Positions 24,753-33,653 of a stretch of 64,000 nucleotides of DNA are shown in pieces. This DNA comes from Paraburkholderia hospita. GTDB lineage: Bacteria > Pseudomonadota > Gammaproteobacteria > Burkholderiales > Burkholderiaceae. Below the pieces are notes generated by a model, which worked only from the letters and a program-made list of their open reading frames with translations, was not told the origin of the DNA and did no database searches. Each line of letters begins with the position of its first letter. Position 1 is the first letter of the stretch. Location: positions 1,736,001-1,800,000 of the forward strand of contig NZ_CP026106.1 of assembly GCF_002902965.1 (NCBI RefSeq), in the 5' to 3' direction. The position numbers and the translations under genes are program-made.

Positions 24753-26084
24753 ATGGGACGCCGTTCACAGACTCAACGCCTCGACCTGTGGATGAACGGC
24801 CTCGCCGTCGGCTACTGGGAAAAGTCCAGCGGCAGTGAGCGTCTTGTCTACTTCGACGACTGGATCGCCGACGAACAGGGCCGTTCGCTGTCGCTGTCCC
24901 TGCCGTTCACGCCTGGCAATCAGCCGTATCGCGGTGCCGTCGTGTCGGCGTTCTTCGACAACCTGCTGCCCGACAGCGAACCCATCCGGCGCCGAATGGC
25001 GCAGCGCTACAGGACGGGCAGCACGGCACCGTTCGATCTGCTCGCCGCGCTCGGGCGCGATTGCGTCGGCGCGATCCAGATGCTGCCGCCGGGTGAAACG
25101 CCGGCCCACCTCTACCGCATCGCCGGCGACACGCTGACGGGCGATGACATCGCGCGGCTGCTGCGCGACACGACCTCGGCGGCGCCGCTCGGCCAGCGCG
25201 ACGAGGCAGCCGACTTGCGCCTCTCCATCGCCGGTGCGCAGGAAAAGACGGCGCTGCTACGGCACAAGGGCCGCTGGGTGCTGCCCGCGGGCAGCACGCC
25301 GACCACGCATATCCTGAAGCTGCCGTTGGGACTGGTCGGCAATATGCGCGCCGACATGCGCACGTCGGTGGAAAACGAATGGCTGTGCTCGAAGATCGTC
25401 GCCGCCTACGGTCTGCCCATCGCCGCGTGCGAGATCGCGCAGTTCGGCGATCAGAAAACACTCGTCGTCGAGCGCTTCGACCGCAGGCTGTCGAGCGACG
25501 CAACGTGGATCGTGCGTCTGCCGCAGGAGGACATGTGTCAGGCGACAGGCACGCCGCCCATTGCGAAATATCAGGCCGACGGCGGGCCGGGCATCGACGC
25601 CGTGATGCACATCCTCGCCGGTTCGGACGATGCCGCCGAAGACAGCGCGCGCTTCTTCACGACGCAGCTGATCTTCTGGCTGCTCGCCGCCACCGACGGC
25701 CACGCGAAGAACTTCAGCATCACACATCTGCCGGGCAACCGATATCGCGCGACGCCGCTCTACGACGTGTTGTCCGCGCATCCCATCATCGGGCGCGGCG
25801 CGAACCGTATTCCGATGCAGAAGGCGAAGCTGGCAATGGCCGTTCGCGGCACGAGCAATCATTATCTGATTGGTCAGATACTACGGCGGCATTGGATCGC
25901 GCAAGGTCAGCAGGTCGGCTTGTCGCCGGATGATGTCGACGAAATGATCGCCTCGGTCACGCACGCCACGCAGCACGTAATCGATGCCGTCGCCGCGCAA
26001 CTTCCCTCGGGCTTTCCGGAAGATCTGGCGTCGGCGATCTTCGACGGCATGTTGAAACACAGCAAAAAACTCGCCGCCGCCTGA
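24753..26084 (+). CDS. hipA: HipA-type serine/threonine kinase toxin
   Basis: A 443-residue toxin kinase. The ATP-loop segment LRLSIAGAQEKTALL contains Ser158, equivalent to the autophosphorylated Ser150 of E. coli HipA. The catalytic TDGHAKNFS gives Asp315 and Asn320, and YDV gives the metal Asp338. LPQEDMCQATG and HILKLPLG are also conserved. E. coli HipA phosphorylates glutamyl-tRNA synthetase and induces persistence; all active-site residues are intact here, so activity is expected. The start 2 bases after hipB is supported by GGGAG. Length is close to the E. coli protein (440). Confidence 0.93.
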   Translation: MGRRSQTQRLDLWMNGLAVGYWEKSSGSERLVYFDDWIADEQGRSLSLSLPFTPGNQPYRGAVVSAFFDNLLPDSEPIRRRMAQRYRTGSTAPFDLLAALGRDCVGAIQMLPPGETPAHLYRIAGDTLTGDDIARLLRDTTSAAPLGQRDEAADLRLSIAGAQEKTALLRHKGRWVLPAGSTPTTHILKLPLGLVGNMRADMRTSVENEWLCSKIVAAYGLPIAACEIAQFGDQKTLVVERFDRRLSSDATWIVRLPQEDMCQATGTPPIAKYQADGGPGIDAVMHILAGSDDAAEDSARFFTTQLIFWLLAATDGHAKNFSITHLPGNRYRATPLYDVLSAHPIIGRGANRIPMQKAKLAMAVRGTSNHYLIGQILRRHWIAQGQQVGLSPDDVDEMIASVTHATQHVIDAVAAQLPSGFPEDLASAIFDGMLKHSKKLAAA

Positions 26085-26091
26085 TCCAGAA

Positions 26092-26125
26092 GCGGCGCGC
26101 GCACACCCACATACACGCGCGCCGC
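26092..26125. terminator. GC-rich hairpin after hipA
   Basis: GCGGCGCGCG and CGCGCGCCGC form a 10-bp perfect stem with a 14-base loop, between the convergent hipA and fusion-protein genes. No T tract. Confidence 0.45.
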
Positions 26126-26139
26126 CCGAGCGCAATCCA

Positions 26140-28389
26140 TCAGCCGATCACCGGCCCGATCTTGTCGAGCGTCAACGAAGGCAGGAACGCCTTGTCCTGA
26201 TACACCTTTGCAAGCGCTTGCTCGCTGATTTCCCGCGCGCCGGCCGGCAGCGACGTATCGGCGGCGGCATACGCGGCTTCCCACATCGCGGCGAGATAGC
26301 GCGCGCCTGCACCCATCAGCTTCGCCGTGTCGGCGCCGAACGCATCCCACAGACCATCGACGACACGCGCCGAACTGCCGCCGCCCAGCCGGATGTACTC
26401 GTCGATCAGCGTGGATGGCGGAAGAATCGTCGCCGCCTCGGCCATCAGCGTGACGGTTGCGAACGCGGCATCGCGGCCGTTGTCGATCTTTGGGATCTCA
26501 CCTTCGAACGCTTTCGCCTGCGGCCCGATCTGCGGCAAAAGCTCGTCCGAATGACGGTCGACCATCTTGTCTTCGAAGGTCGCGTGCACGCCCTTGCCCG
26601 GCCACTTCTTCGGCGTCGCGCCGGGCGCGTCCTTGTAGCCGTCCGAGTGATACGAGCCATGCAAAGGCTGGCACGCGTCGCCGACGTAATGCGCAAGCAC
26701 GCCCGCCGCGCACAGGAACTTCGTGTCGTTACGCGCCTTCAACTGCCTCACCATCTCGTCGAAAATCTGCCACACGCGAAATGGCAACAGACCTTCGTAG
26801 CGCGCATCGTTTTCGCCTTCATCCGCATACCACTTCGACCACACCGCGACGCTCATGTTGGCAATATTGCCGAGCGTCACGTCGCGCAGCGTCTTGCCGT
26901 CGCCGTCGGGCTGATCGATGTCCGCGTAGTGATTAGGATGCTCGGGGCCCGCGTTCTGCGCGTAGTCGCGTCCGCCCGGCACGCGGCTGGGCACCTTCTT
27001 CCATACGAGGTCGGGCACATCGGCGAGTTCGACGAAATCGCCGCGCGCAAGCTTCTCGCGAATCTGCTCCGGCGTGAGTTCGTCCGGACGAAAGCTGATC
27101 CGCTCGACATTCGCGTCGAGAAAATCGTGCAGCGGGCCCGGCTTCACCGACTGGATTGCCGCCGTCGCGATGCTGTAATGGCCCGTTTGTCCCCAGTACG
27201 GATTCGCGCCGACGTTGTGCGCGCGCACGAGGTCCACGTCGAGCAGCTGGCACGCCGTGCTCAGGCCTGTCGCTAGCGCATAGTTCAGACGCTCGCCATC
27301 GTCGCTTGCAAGTGACTGCCCGCCCCATTCGATCGCGAGCGGAGTGAGACGGCGCTCGCCGTCGCCGGTTGTGTTCGCAGGCGAGGTCAAATACCACAAC
27401 GTCCCCGAGTCGCCGGGCTGCGTCTGCGGGCTGCCGTTCGCGGGCGCGATCAGAAACTGCGAAACATAGTCGTAGCCCGCAAGCGACTTGTGCCGGTAGA
27501 ACAGCGCCTTGATCGTGCCGTCGAGCGCGCCCGATGCGCTGCCGAATGCCGTCAAGGGCTGATCGATCAGTTGCAGGCTCAGACTCAGCTCGTTGATATC
27601 CGCGACATTGCCGATGCTGCCTTCGATGCCGAACGGTTGACTCGACCAGTCATTCGCGTCGTGCACTTCGATTAGCCCGATATCGAGCGTGAGGAAGCTG
27701 CGACTGCCCGCAAACTCGGGAAATACCACGGTGAAGGGTTCGCGCGTCAGCTGCCGGTCCGACGCAATGCCGACTTCGGCTACCGCGCCGCGCAACAGCG
27801 CCTTCACGGGCGAGCCGGGCTCGCCGCATACATGACGATTGGTGAGTGCGTATGTCGTGTGGCCGTCCGTGACGAGGCAGCCGACGCTCGCCGTGCGCTC
27901 GATGCCCTGTGCATCCGCGATCAACGGACAGCCGCCGCCGATATACGTCGACGGCCAGCGTGCATCCGCCGGCGCGCTGGCGGCTGGCACCGTCGGCTCG
28001 ACGGCGACCACGCAGACGGGCACCGCGCGGCCGTCGGGCATGTACAGCGTGCGCGGCACCATATGATCGGGGTCGACCTTGCCATGCCCGAACTCGGTCG
28101 TGTCGACCCAATCGCGCACCAGCACGATCACGGCAGGCCACGAATACGGACGCACTTCGGAGTTGTCGAACGTGCGTACGCCCTTCGCTTTCACGCGCGT
28201 CTCTGCGTCACCATTCGCGCCGCGCTGCTGATCCGGCCACGGTTCGTCGTTTCGAATCAGATACAAACCAACGGCCGTACCGACGACATTCGGCTTGTTC
28301 GACAGATGCCAGTGATACAGATCGCGCGCTTCGAGCAGATCCTTCAACGACAGGCTCTGAAAATTGTGCTGCGTGGACAGTGGATTCAT
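26140..28389 (-). CDS. Fusion of trypsin-like protease and P1/S1-nuclease-like zinc domain
   Basis: A 749-residue protein with two catalytic modules. Residues 140-385 look like a chymotrypsin-fold protease: GCLVTDGHTTYALTNRHVCG gives His186, TLDIGLIEVHD gives Asp236 and QPGDSGTLW gives Ser328. Residues 400-740 resemble zinc-dependent P1/S1 nucleases and phospholipase C: NHYADID (His487, Asp490), LAHYVGDACQPLHGSYH (His567, Asp571, His577) and a later HATFEDKMVDRH. The first 130 residues are of unknown type. There is no signal peptide, unlike normal P1 nucleases. The start at 28389 has GAGGTG; the upstream frame is not coding. The two-domain combination is unusual; each half is recognisable only by motifs. 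Confidence 0.75.
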   Translation of the reverse strand: MNPLSTQHNFQSLSLKDLLEARDLYHWHLSNKPNVVGTAVGLYLIRNDEPWPDQQRGANGDAETRVKAKGVRTFDNSEVRPYSWPAVIVLVRDWVDTTEFGHGKVDPDHMVPRTLYMPDGRAVPVCVVAVEPTVPAASAPADARWPSTYIGGGCPLIADAQGIERTASVGCLVTDGHTTYALTNRHVCGEPGSPVKALLRGAVAEVGIASDRQLTREPFTVVFPEFAGSRSFLTLDIGLIEVHDANDWSSQPFGIEGSIGNVADINELSLSLQLIDQPLTAFGSASGALDGTIKALFYRHKSLAGYDYVSQFLIAPANGSPQTQPGDSGTLWYLTSPANTTGDGERRLTPLAIEWGGQSLASDDGERLNYALATGLSTACQLLDVDLVRAHNVGANPYWGQTGHYSIATAAIQSVKPGPLHDFLDANVERISFRPDELTPEQIREKLARGDFVELADVPDLVWKKVPSRVPGGRDYAQNAGPEHPNHYADIDQPDGDGKTLRDVTLGNIANMSVAVWSKWYADEGENDARYEGLLPFRVWQIFDEMVRQLKARNDTKFLCAAGVLAHYVGDACQPLHGSYHSDGYKDAPGATPKKWPGKGVHATFEDKMVDRHSDELLPQIGPQAKAFEGEIPKIDNGRDAAFATVTLMAEAATILPPSTLIDEYIRLGGGSSARVVDGLWDAFGADTAKLMGAGARYLAAMWEAAYAAADTSLPAGAREISEQALAKVYQDKAFLPSLTLDKIGPVIG

Positions 28390-28687
28390 CGATTCACCTC
28401 GACGCTCGCCGGTCGTATCGGCCGGCCGTTGCAGGCACGCCGCCGTGCCGCACGGTGCAACGCATGCTGCGTGCATGACATGCGGCGGCGGCGCGTGGTC
28501 GCGTACAAGGTTCTCCGATGGATATGACAGCGTTGGGTCATTTTTGGTGAGTGCTGTCATCAAGATGTCACGTCCGATACTCAACATCGGCGGACAATAC
28601 GGGCGAATGGCGGCTGAGAGCGCCATCGCATCGCGCGGCATGGGACGTGCTAGCCCTGCTTTCGCGTCCCTACATGGAAGAGACACT

Positions 28688-29161
28688 GTGAAGCAACGTG
28701 CGACTGTCGTGTGCCTGATGGGCACGCGCATTCTGCTGGTCGGCAAGGCCAACTCGCGCTGGTCGTTGCCAGGCGGCAAACCCGACGCCGGCGAGACGTT
28801 CGAAGCCGCCGCCGTGCGCGAACTGATGGAAGAAACGCGCCTTGAGGCGAAGGGTATGCAATACCTGTTCGAGTTCGCGGGCGCGCGCACCTGTCATCAC
28901 GTGTTCGCCGCGCATGTCGACGAACGTCAAACCCCCGTGCCCAGCAATGAGATCATGCGTTGCACGTGGGCCAAGGTCACCGATATTTCGGATCTGGATA
29001 CCAGCGTTTCGACGCGCGGCATCGTCGACGTGCTCGCGTTGAAACGCAACTACGACCCGCGCGTACAGAGCCGCTATCAACGCGCCGATGCGTTCGTGCA
29101 GAATCTGCGCGAGGCCTTGCAGGACGTGCGGCTGCGAGGATGGACGCCGGCGCTGTGGTAG
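28688..29161 (+). CDS. NUDIX hydrolase
   Basis: A 157-residue hydrolase of nucleoside-diphosphate-linked compounds. The NUDIX box GKPDAGETFEAAAVRELMEE is complete (G-x5-E-x7-R-E-U-x-E-E), at about residues 34-53. The GTG at 28688 is preceded by GGAAGAG; the frame extends upstream without a signal. No extra domain. Substrate could be an oxidised nucleotide, dinucleoside polyphosphate or similar. It is divergent from the protease-nuclease fusion with a gap of 298 bases, so joint regulation is possible but not shown. Confidence 0.85.
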   Translation: MKQRATVVCLMGTRILLVGKANSRWSLPGGKPDAGETFEAAAVRELMEETRLEAKGMQYLFEFAGARTCHHVFAAHVDERQTPVPSNEIMRCTWAKVTDISDLDTSVSTRGIVDVLALKRNYDPRVQSRYQRADAFVQNLREALQDVRLRGWTPALW

Positions 29162-29232
29162 CCCCGTTTCAGATGTGCTCTCTTTAATTTAGTTCGATAT
29201 CCGTATTAATTTTAGGCGGACATTTCAAAACA

Positions 29233-29263
29233 AAACCGCCGGCCTGACACAGACCGGCGGTTT
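29233..29263. terminator. Bidirectional intrinsic terminator
   Basis: AAACCGCCGG and CCGGCGGTTT form a 10-bp stem with an 11-base loop; T-rich on the minus strand. It sits between the rightward NUDIX gene and the leftward Imm-like gene. Confidence 0.75.
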
Positions 29264-29281
29264 CATCGATTCAACCTCTTC

Positions 29282-29590
29282 TTACGCGGATAGCGTCGAC
29301 TGACGTCGCGCCGCGCGCGCCCGGCGTGAGCGCGCGACGATCTTCGCGATCGTCACGCGGCCCAACGACCGACGTGTGTTCGATGCGAGATTCGCGAGCC
29401 GCTTGTCGCTCACGCGATGACGCGCCCACACGAACGCCGCAATCCAGCCAATCACGGTCCAGCCGAACAGCACGTTGAAGATCGTCAGCGCGAATGCATC
29501 TTCACGCTCGCGCGCATCGGCGACGATGGCGGGCAGAAAATACACGACGACGGCCGCCAGCAACACCAGTCCTTCGAAGAATGCTCTCAT
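29282..29590 (-). CDS. Superinfection-immunity-like (Imm family) membrane protein
   Basis: A 102-residue inner-membrane protein. The start at 29590 has an ideal GGAGGTGA site. The block VYFLPAIVADAREREDAF followed by ALTIFNVLFGWTVIGWIAAF matches the two-helix superinfection immunity domain first known from phage T4 Imm, which blocks DNA entry; chromosomal members are common and their role is not established. The last 45 residues are strongly basic. The next leftward-transcribed gene upstream (29647) encodes a small exported protein. Confidence 0.78.
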   Translation of the reverse strand: MRAFFEGLVLLAAVVVYFLPAIVADAREREDAFALTIFNVLFGWTVIGWIAAFVWARHRVSDKRLANLASNTRRSLGRVTIAKIVARSRRARAARRQSTLSA

Positions 29591-29646
29591 GGGATCACCT
29601 CCTGCTTCTCTTCTGCGCGGCAAGCTTTGCCCGCCGCGCGCAGCGA

Positions 29647-29925
29647 TCAATGACCCTTGAACACGTTGACGTCGTTAGCGGCTTGCGCCGGCTGACGGCT
29701 GCCCGATTCCGACGATGCGCCCGTCACACCGCCAACGGCCTCGTTTGCAGCCGTAGCCTGATTGCGTTCGGCGGCGAACGTCTGAGCGCTAACGCCGCGT
29801 TGCGAAGCGGGTGCGCCAACGGACGGACGATAAAACGGCGCCGGACCATAACCCGACGCAAAAGCGGGAGCGGCGACAGCGGCGGACACGGCGACCAGCA
29901 AGGCTGCGATAAGGCGGGTTTTCAT
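29647..29925 (-). CDS. Small exported protein, 92 aa
   Basis: Signal peptide at residues 1-24 (MKTRLIAALLVAVSAAVAAP, cleavage after AFA), followed by a hydrophilic mature part rich in Ala, Gln, Ser and Gly with no cysteines. Probably periplasmic. It resembles the numerous small secreted proteins of Burkholderia but I cannot name a family. Transcribed in the same direction as the Imm-like gene 56 bases downstream. Confidence 0.65.
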   Translation of the reverse strand: MKTRLIAALLVAVSAAVAAPAFASGYGPAPFYRPSVGAPASQRGVSAQTFAAERNQATAANEAVGGVTGASSESGSRQPAQAANDVNVFKGH

Positions 29926-30252
29926 GACGTAACTCCAGAGAATGTTGAATCAGAGAGGCGTCGCAACCGGATGGATTTGGCGCGGCGTCGATTGAGAGTG
30001 AGTTTAGTCGAGCTCTATCGAATTTCTATGCTCATAGATTGAAATCACAGTTCCCAAATTCTGAACAATGGATGGCACGTACGGTCGTGCGGGAGCCTTT
30101 GCCCATGCGGTGCTCAGGGATGTTGTGTCCGGGAGTTGTCCCGTCGTTGTCCATTGCCCGGTGGGATTTACGGCGCGATGCTAGGATCGGCTTCCGTTGA
30201 ATCGCCGTCATCGCGGGCCATCCGATGACGGCGGCAAAGCAGGCAACCACCG
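29926..30252. other. Divergent intergenic region with a small palindrome
   Basis: About 325 bases between the leftward exported-protein gene and the rightward LLM oxidoreductase. TCTATG-CT-CATAGA at 30025-30038 is a perfect palindrome in an AT-rich patch and is the only candidate control site. No gene is supported. Confidence 0.4.
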
Positions 30253-31194
30253 ATGAGCACAGCCAAATCCACAATCGATCAGCGGGTATTTTCCGAAGGC
30301 CATCTGTCGATCGGGCTGACGCTGCCCTTGTTGCGCACGGGCCAGATCGTCGCGGACTTTCGCGAGCAGATCGAGCTTGCGGCGCTGGCCGATACGCTCG
30401 GTTTTCGCGCGCTCTGGGTGCGCGACGTGCCGTTGAACAGCGCCGACTATCCCGATCCCGTCGGGCATCTCGATCCGTGGGTACTGCTCGGCGCGCTCGC
30501 TTCGCGTACGACGCAAATCGCGCTTGCGAGCGGCGCGATCGTGCTGACCTTGCGTCATCCGCTGCATATCGCGAAGGGCGCGGGCTCCGTGCAGACGCTG
30601 TCGGATGGCCGTTTCATACTCGGCCTCGGCTCAGGCGACAGACCGCCCGAGTATGCCGCGTTCGGGCGCGATGCCGAAGAGCGGCGCGAACTGTATCGAA
30701 CGCACTGGGAGACGGTCGCGGCTGCACTCGGCGACACGCCGCGCGTGATACCCGATCTGCGGCAGGAAAATGCACCCGAGTTCATGCTGCTGCCCCAGCC
30801 GCCGATGGCTGTGCCGATGCTCGCGGTCGGCTCGGGCGGACAGAGCGTCGACTGGATCGCGCGGCATTCGATCGGCTGGATGACCTATCACCGCGAGCCC
30901 GAGACGCAGCGCGCACGGCACAGCATGTGGCGCGCGGCCGTCGAGCGTCTGCCGGCGCCTGCGTTCCGCGCGTTCGGTGTCGCGATGCGGCTCGATCTGA
31001 GCGACAACGCGCACGAGCCGGCGACGCCGTTATCGCTGGGATATCGCGCGGGACGGCATGCGTTGCTGGCTGTGCTGGACGAGATGCGCGGAAACGGCAC
31101 GCATCATGTGACGCTGAATCTGACCTCCGACCGGCCTGTGCGCGACGTGATGGAGGAAGTGGCTGCGGATGTTTTGCCGAAGTTTCACGGGTGA
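30253..31194 (+). CDS. LLM-class (luciferase-like) flavin oxidoreductase
   Basis: A 313-residue TIM-barrel oxidoreductase of the bacterial luciferase family, BA3436-type subgroup. Recognisable segments are IELAALADTLGFRALWVRDVP, the TLRHPLHIAKGAGSVQTLSDGR block typical of the FMN/F420 pocket and LGLGSGDRPPEY. Expected to be FMNH2-dependent because beta-proteobacteria lack F420 pathways in general. The ribosome site is weak. It is convergent with xthA. Physiological substrate unknown. Confidence 0.88.
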   Translation: MSTAKSTIDQRVFSEGHLSIGLTLPLLRTGQIVADFREQIELAALADTLGFRALWVRDVPLNSADYPDPVGHLDPWVLLGALASRTTQIALASGAIVLTLRHPLHIAKGAGSVQTLSDGRFILGLGSGDRPPEYAAFGRDAEERRELYRTHWETVAAALGDTPRVIPDLRQENAPEFMLLPQPPMAVPMLAVGSGGQSVDWIARHSIGWMTYHREPETQRARHSMWRAAVERLPAPAFRAFGVAMRLDLSDNAHEPATPLSLGYRAGRHALLAVLDEMRGNGTHHVTLNLTSDRPVRDVMEEVAADVLPKFHG

Positions 31195-31222
31195 CGCCTT
31201 TGTCGACTCGGGCAACGTGAAG

Positions 31223-32206
31223 TTATTTTCCGGTCTTCTTTGAAGCGGCTGCTGATTTCGTTCGGGCAGCGCTTCGTCTGGCAGCAGTTTTCTTCACTGC
31301 AGTTTTCTTCACTGCAGTTTTCTTCACTGCAGTTTTCTTCACTGCAGTTTTCTTCACTGCAGTTTTCTTCACTGCAGTTTTCTTCACTGCAGTTTTCTTC
31401 ACTGCAGTTTTCTTCGCATTGACCGCGCGCCCGTCGAGATCGAGCACAACCCACGTGGGCGCATGATCGCTCGCATGCGGCTCGCCTCTCACCCAGCGGT
31501 CGACGCCCGCATCGCGCATCATCGCGGCGACAGGCTTGCTCAACAGCAGATGGTCGATGCGCAAGCCCGAATTGCGCTGCCAGTGTTGCCGGAAGTAATC
31601 CCAGAACGTGAAGATCTGTTCATCGGGAAAGCGCGTGCGCAACGCGTCCGTCCATCCCTGCTTCAGCAGCCGCGCGTAGCATTCGCGGCTTTCCGGTTGC
31701 AGCAGCGCGTCCTTGAGCCACGAGCGCGGGTTGTAGATATCGAAGTCGGTCGGCACGACGTTGTAGTCGCCCGCCAGCACGACGGGATGTCCGGAATCGA
31801 GCAGCTTCTTCGCGTAGACGATCAGCCGCTCGAACCACGCGAGCTTGTAGTCGAACTTCGGCCCCGGCTGCGGATTGCCGTTCGGCAGGTACAGACAGCC
31901 GATCAGCAAGCCATCTACAGCGGCCTCGATATAACGGCTATGCGTATCGTTGGGATCGCCGGGCAAACCGCGGCGGGTTTCGACAGGCTGGGCGTCCTTC
32001 GCGAGAATCGCGACGCCGTTCCACGACGTCTGTCCATGCCAGATCGCGCCATAGCCGGCGCGATTGATTTCAGCTTCGGGGAAGCCCGCGTCGGGCGCCT
32101 TCAGCTCCTGAAGGCACGCGACATCGGGCGCTTCCCGTTCCAGCCATGTGAGTAATGCTGGCAAACGCGAGCGAATGCCATTGATGTTGAACGTGGCGAG
32201 CTTCAT
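31223..32206 (-). CDS. xthA: Exodeoxyribonuclease III with repeated lysine-rich tail
   Basis: Residues 1-258 form a complete exonuclease III/AP endonuclease: NINGIRSRLPALL, CLQELKAPD with catalytic Glu34, GDYNVVPTDFD with Asp147 and Asn149, GLRIDHLLLSKP and the final Asp-His in PHASDHAP (247-248). Residues 261-327 are an added tail made of eight KKTAV units, one KKTAA, then ARRSAARTKSAAASKKTGK. The tail looks like a histone-H1-type DNA-binding extension. The underlying DNA is a perfect 15-bp tandem repeat. E. coli XthA (268 residues) lacks such a tail. The enzyme repairs abasic sites and blocked 3' ends. Confidence 0.93.
   Translation of the reverse strand: MKLATFNINGIRSRLPALLTWLEREAPDVACLQELKAPDAGFPEAEINRAGYGAIWHGQTSWNGVAILAKDAQPVETRRGLPGDPNDTHSRYIEAAVDGLLIGCLYLPNGNPQPGPKFDYKLAWFERLIVYAKKLLDSGHPVVLAGDYNVVPTDFDIYNPRSWLKDALLQPESRECYARLLKQGWTDALRTRFPDEQIFTFWDYFRQHWQRNSGLRIDHLLLSKPVAAMMRDAGVDRWVRGEPHASDHAPTWVVLDLDGRAVNAKKTAVKKTAVKKTAVKKTAVKKTAVKKTAVKKTAVKKTAVKKTAARRSAARTKSAAASKKTGK
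31288..31407. repeat. 15-bp tandem repeat, eight identical copies, in xthA
   Basis: The unit TTTTCTTCACTGCAG (plus strand) occurs eight times head to tail without a single difference, then continues into TTTTCTTCGCATT. Read on the minus strand it encodes KKTAV repeats. Because 15 is a multiple of 3, copy-number change would lengthen or shorten the tail without breaking the frame. Perfect identity implies recent expansion. Confidence 0.98.
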
Positions 32207-32274
32207 GATCCATGCGCCGTCGCAAGTCGCATACCCTCGATAGAACGCTCACGCACTTCGCCCGCCCGAACCGC

Positions 32275-32667
32275 TCAGTTCTTCAGATCGTCCGGCACCT
32301 TGCCGCCGTTTTCGGCGAGCTTCGTCATGACCTGCTTGTGCAGCCAGATATTCATCGATGCCGAATCGTTCGTGTCGCCGCTGTAATCCAGTTCCTCCGC
32401 GAGTTGCTTCCGCGCGCCGAGGCTGCTGTCCAGCCCGAGCAGCTTCATCAGATCGACAATCGACGTGCGCCAGTTCAACTTCTCCGAATTCTGCTCGGCG
32501 AGCGTGCTGAGAATCGCTTCGACATCGACAGGCTCCGCCGGTGCGGCCGCGGGAGCCGAAGCGGGCGCGGCATCCGCCGCTGGCGCCGCGTCCGGCGCCG
32601 CTGCAGCCTGTACGGCCGGATGGCTCGACGGGAAGATCTTGCTGAGGATCGTGCTGAAAATGCTCAT
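32275..32667 (-). CDS. DUF3597 family protein
   Basis: A 130-residue protein with the DUF3597 layout: a short N-terminal segment MSIFSTILSKIFPSS, an Ala/Pro-rich linker (about residues 20-47) and a conserved C-terminal helical domain VDVEAILSTLAEQNSEKLNW, LMKLLGLDSSLGARKQLAEELDY and WLHKQVMTKLAENGGKVP. The domain has a LysM-like small fold in known structures; its function is not established. The ATG at 32667 has GGAGG upstream. It is divergent from the DUF2760/Hsp70 operon. Confidence 0.82.
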   Translation of the reverse strand: MSIFSTILSKIFPSSHPAVQAAAAPDAAPAADAAPASAPAAAPAEPVDVEAILSTLAEQNSEKLNWRTSIVDLMKLLGLDSSLGARKQLAEELDYSGDTNDSASMNIWLHKQVMTKLAENGGKVPDDLKN

Positions 32668-33074
32668 GGCTTGCCTCCGAAAAACGGTTGAACGCAAAAG
32701 CGCGCACGGGCCATGTGGCCGTGAAGACCCGCCGCGTCCTGGCAACACGCGAACCGCTGGCGACATAGCCAACGAACGCACGTCCAGGCCGCATTGCACG
32801 TACCCGGACGCCCCCTATCCTCGCTGTAAAAAATGACAGGACGATGCCGCTTATTGTTACGCGAGGACGTAAAATCCGGCCGCCAAACTTGCGCAGGAAT
32901 CAGACTTAGAACCGGCGACGGCTCACAACAAGGCAAAATACGGGTTTTGACGCGGACATATCGAGCGCGCGTCCGCCCGTTTGCGGCGGCTGCCACCGTC
33001 CGCCCCGCATTCCACGCCGCCGCGCGACAGCCGCGCGGCGCGACCGAATCCCCAAGAATCAGGAGCGATCTTTC
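32668..33074. other. Divergent intergenic region before the Hsp70 operon
   Basis: About 405 bases between leftward DUF3597 and rightward DUF2760 genes. It should contain both promoters. I see no CIRCE element, sigma-32-type promoter I would defend, or small gene. Confidence 0.4.
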
Positions 33075-33653
33075 ATGACCGAACCGAACGTTTCGTTGCT
33101 GGGCAGGCTGTCGCTTGCCTTCGGAACATTTTTCAGCATTCTGGGCGATCGCGACTTCGCCGCCAGCGTGCTGCGCCTGCGCAGCGGTGCAGCGCCCACG
33201 CCGGCACCGGCTCCGGCCGCAGCACCCGTAGCTAAACCCACCCCGGCGCCTGCGCCCGTCGTCATCAAGGAAGCCACACCCGAGGCCGCGCTCCAGTTGC
33301 TCGGCCTGCTCCAGCGCGATGCACGCTTCATCGATTTCGTGGAGGAAGACATCGCGAAGTATTCGGACGCCGATATCGGCGCGGCGGCTCGCCTCGTCCA
33401 TGACGGCTGCCGCGCGACGCTGCGCGAGCATTTCACGATTCAACCGGTGCGCGACGAAGCCGAAGGCAGCCGCGTGACGATCAACGAAGGTTTCGACGCG
33501 ACGGCCATCCGCCTGACGGGCAACGTCGTCGGCAAGGCGCCGTTTTCGGGCAGCATCAGCCATCGCGGCTGGCGCGTCGCCGACGTGCGTCTGCCGAAGC
33601 TCACGCAAAGCCATGACGCTACCGTGCTCGCTCCTGCCGAGGTGGAACTATGA
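33075..33653 (+). CDS. DUF2760 family protein, first gene of Hsp70 operon
   Basis: A 192-residue protein: an N-terminal helical part (NVSLLGRLSLAFGTFFSILG), an Ala/Pro linker at 38-65, and a C-terminal domain starting EAALQLLGLLQRDARFIDF, with VEEDIAKYSDADIGAAARLVHDGCRA and later VRLPKLTQSHDATVLAPAEVEL. This is the DUF2760 pattern, a family found almost only next to Hsp70-like genes. The stop overlaps the next start (ATGA). It is likely an accessory or co-chaperone-like partner of the two Hsp70 proteins that follow. Confidence 0.85.
   Translation: MTEPNVSLLGRLSLAFGTFFSILGDRDFAASVLRLRSGAAPTPAPAPAAAPVAKPTPAPAPVVIKEATPEAALQLLGLLQRDARFIDFVEEDIAKYSDADIGAAARLVHDGCRATLREHFTIQPVRDEAEGSRVTINEGFDATAIRLTGNVVGKAPFSGSISHRGWRVADVRLPKLTQSHDATVLAPAEVEL

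Noticed and set aside
31185..31454. Frame encoding repeated EENCS units
   Set aside because: It is an alternative reading of the 15-bp repeat inside xthA; the KKTAV frame belongs to a complete enzyme.
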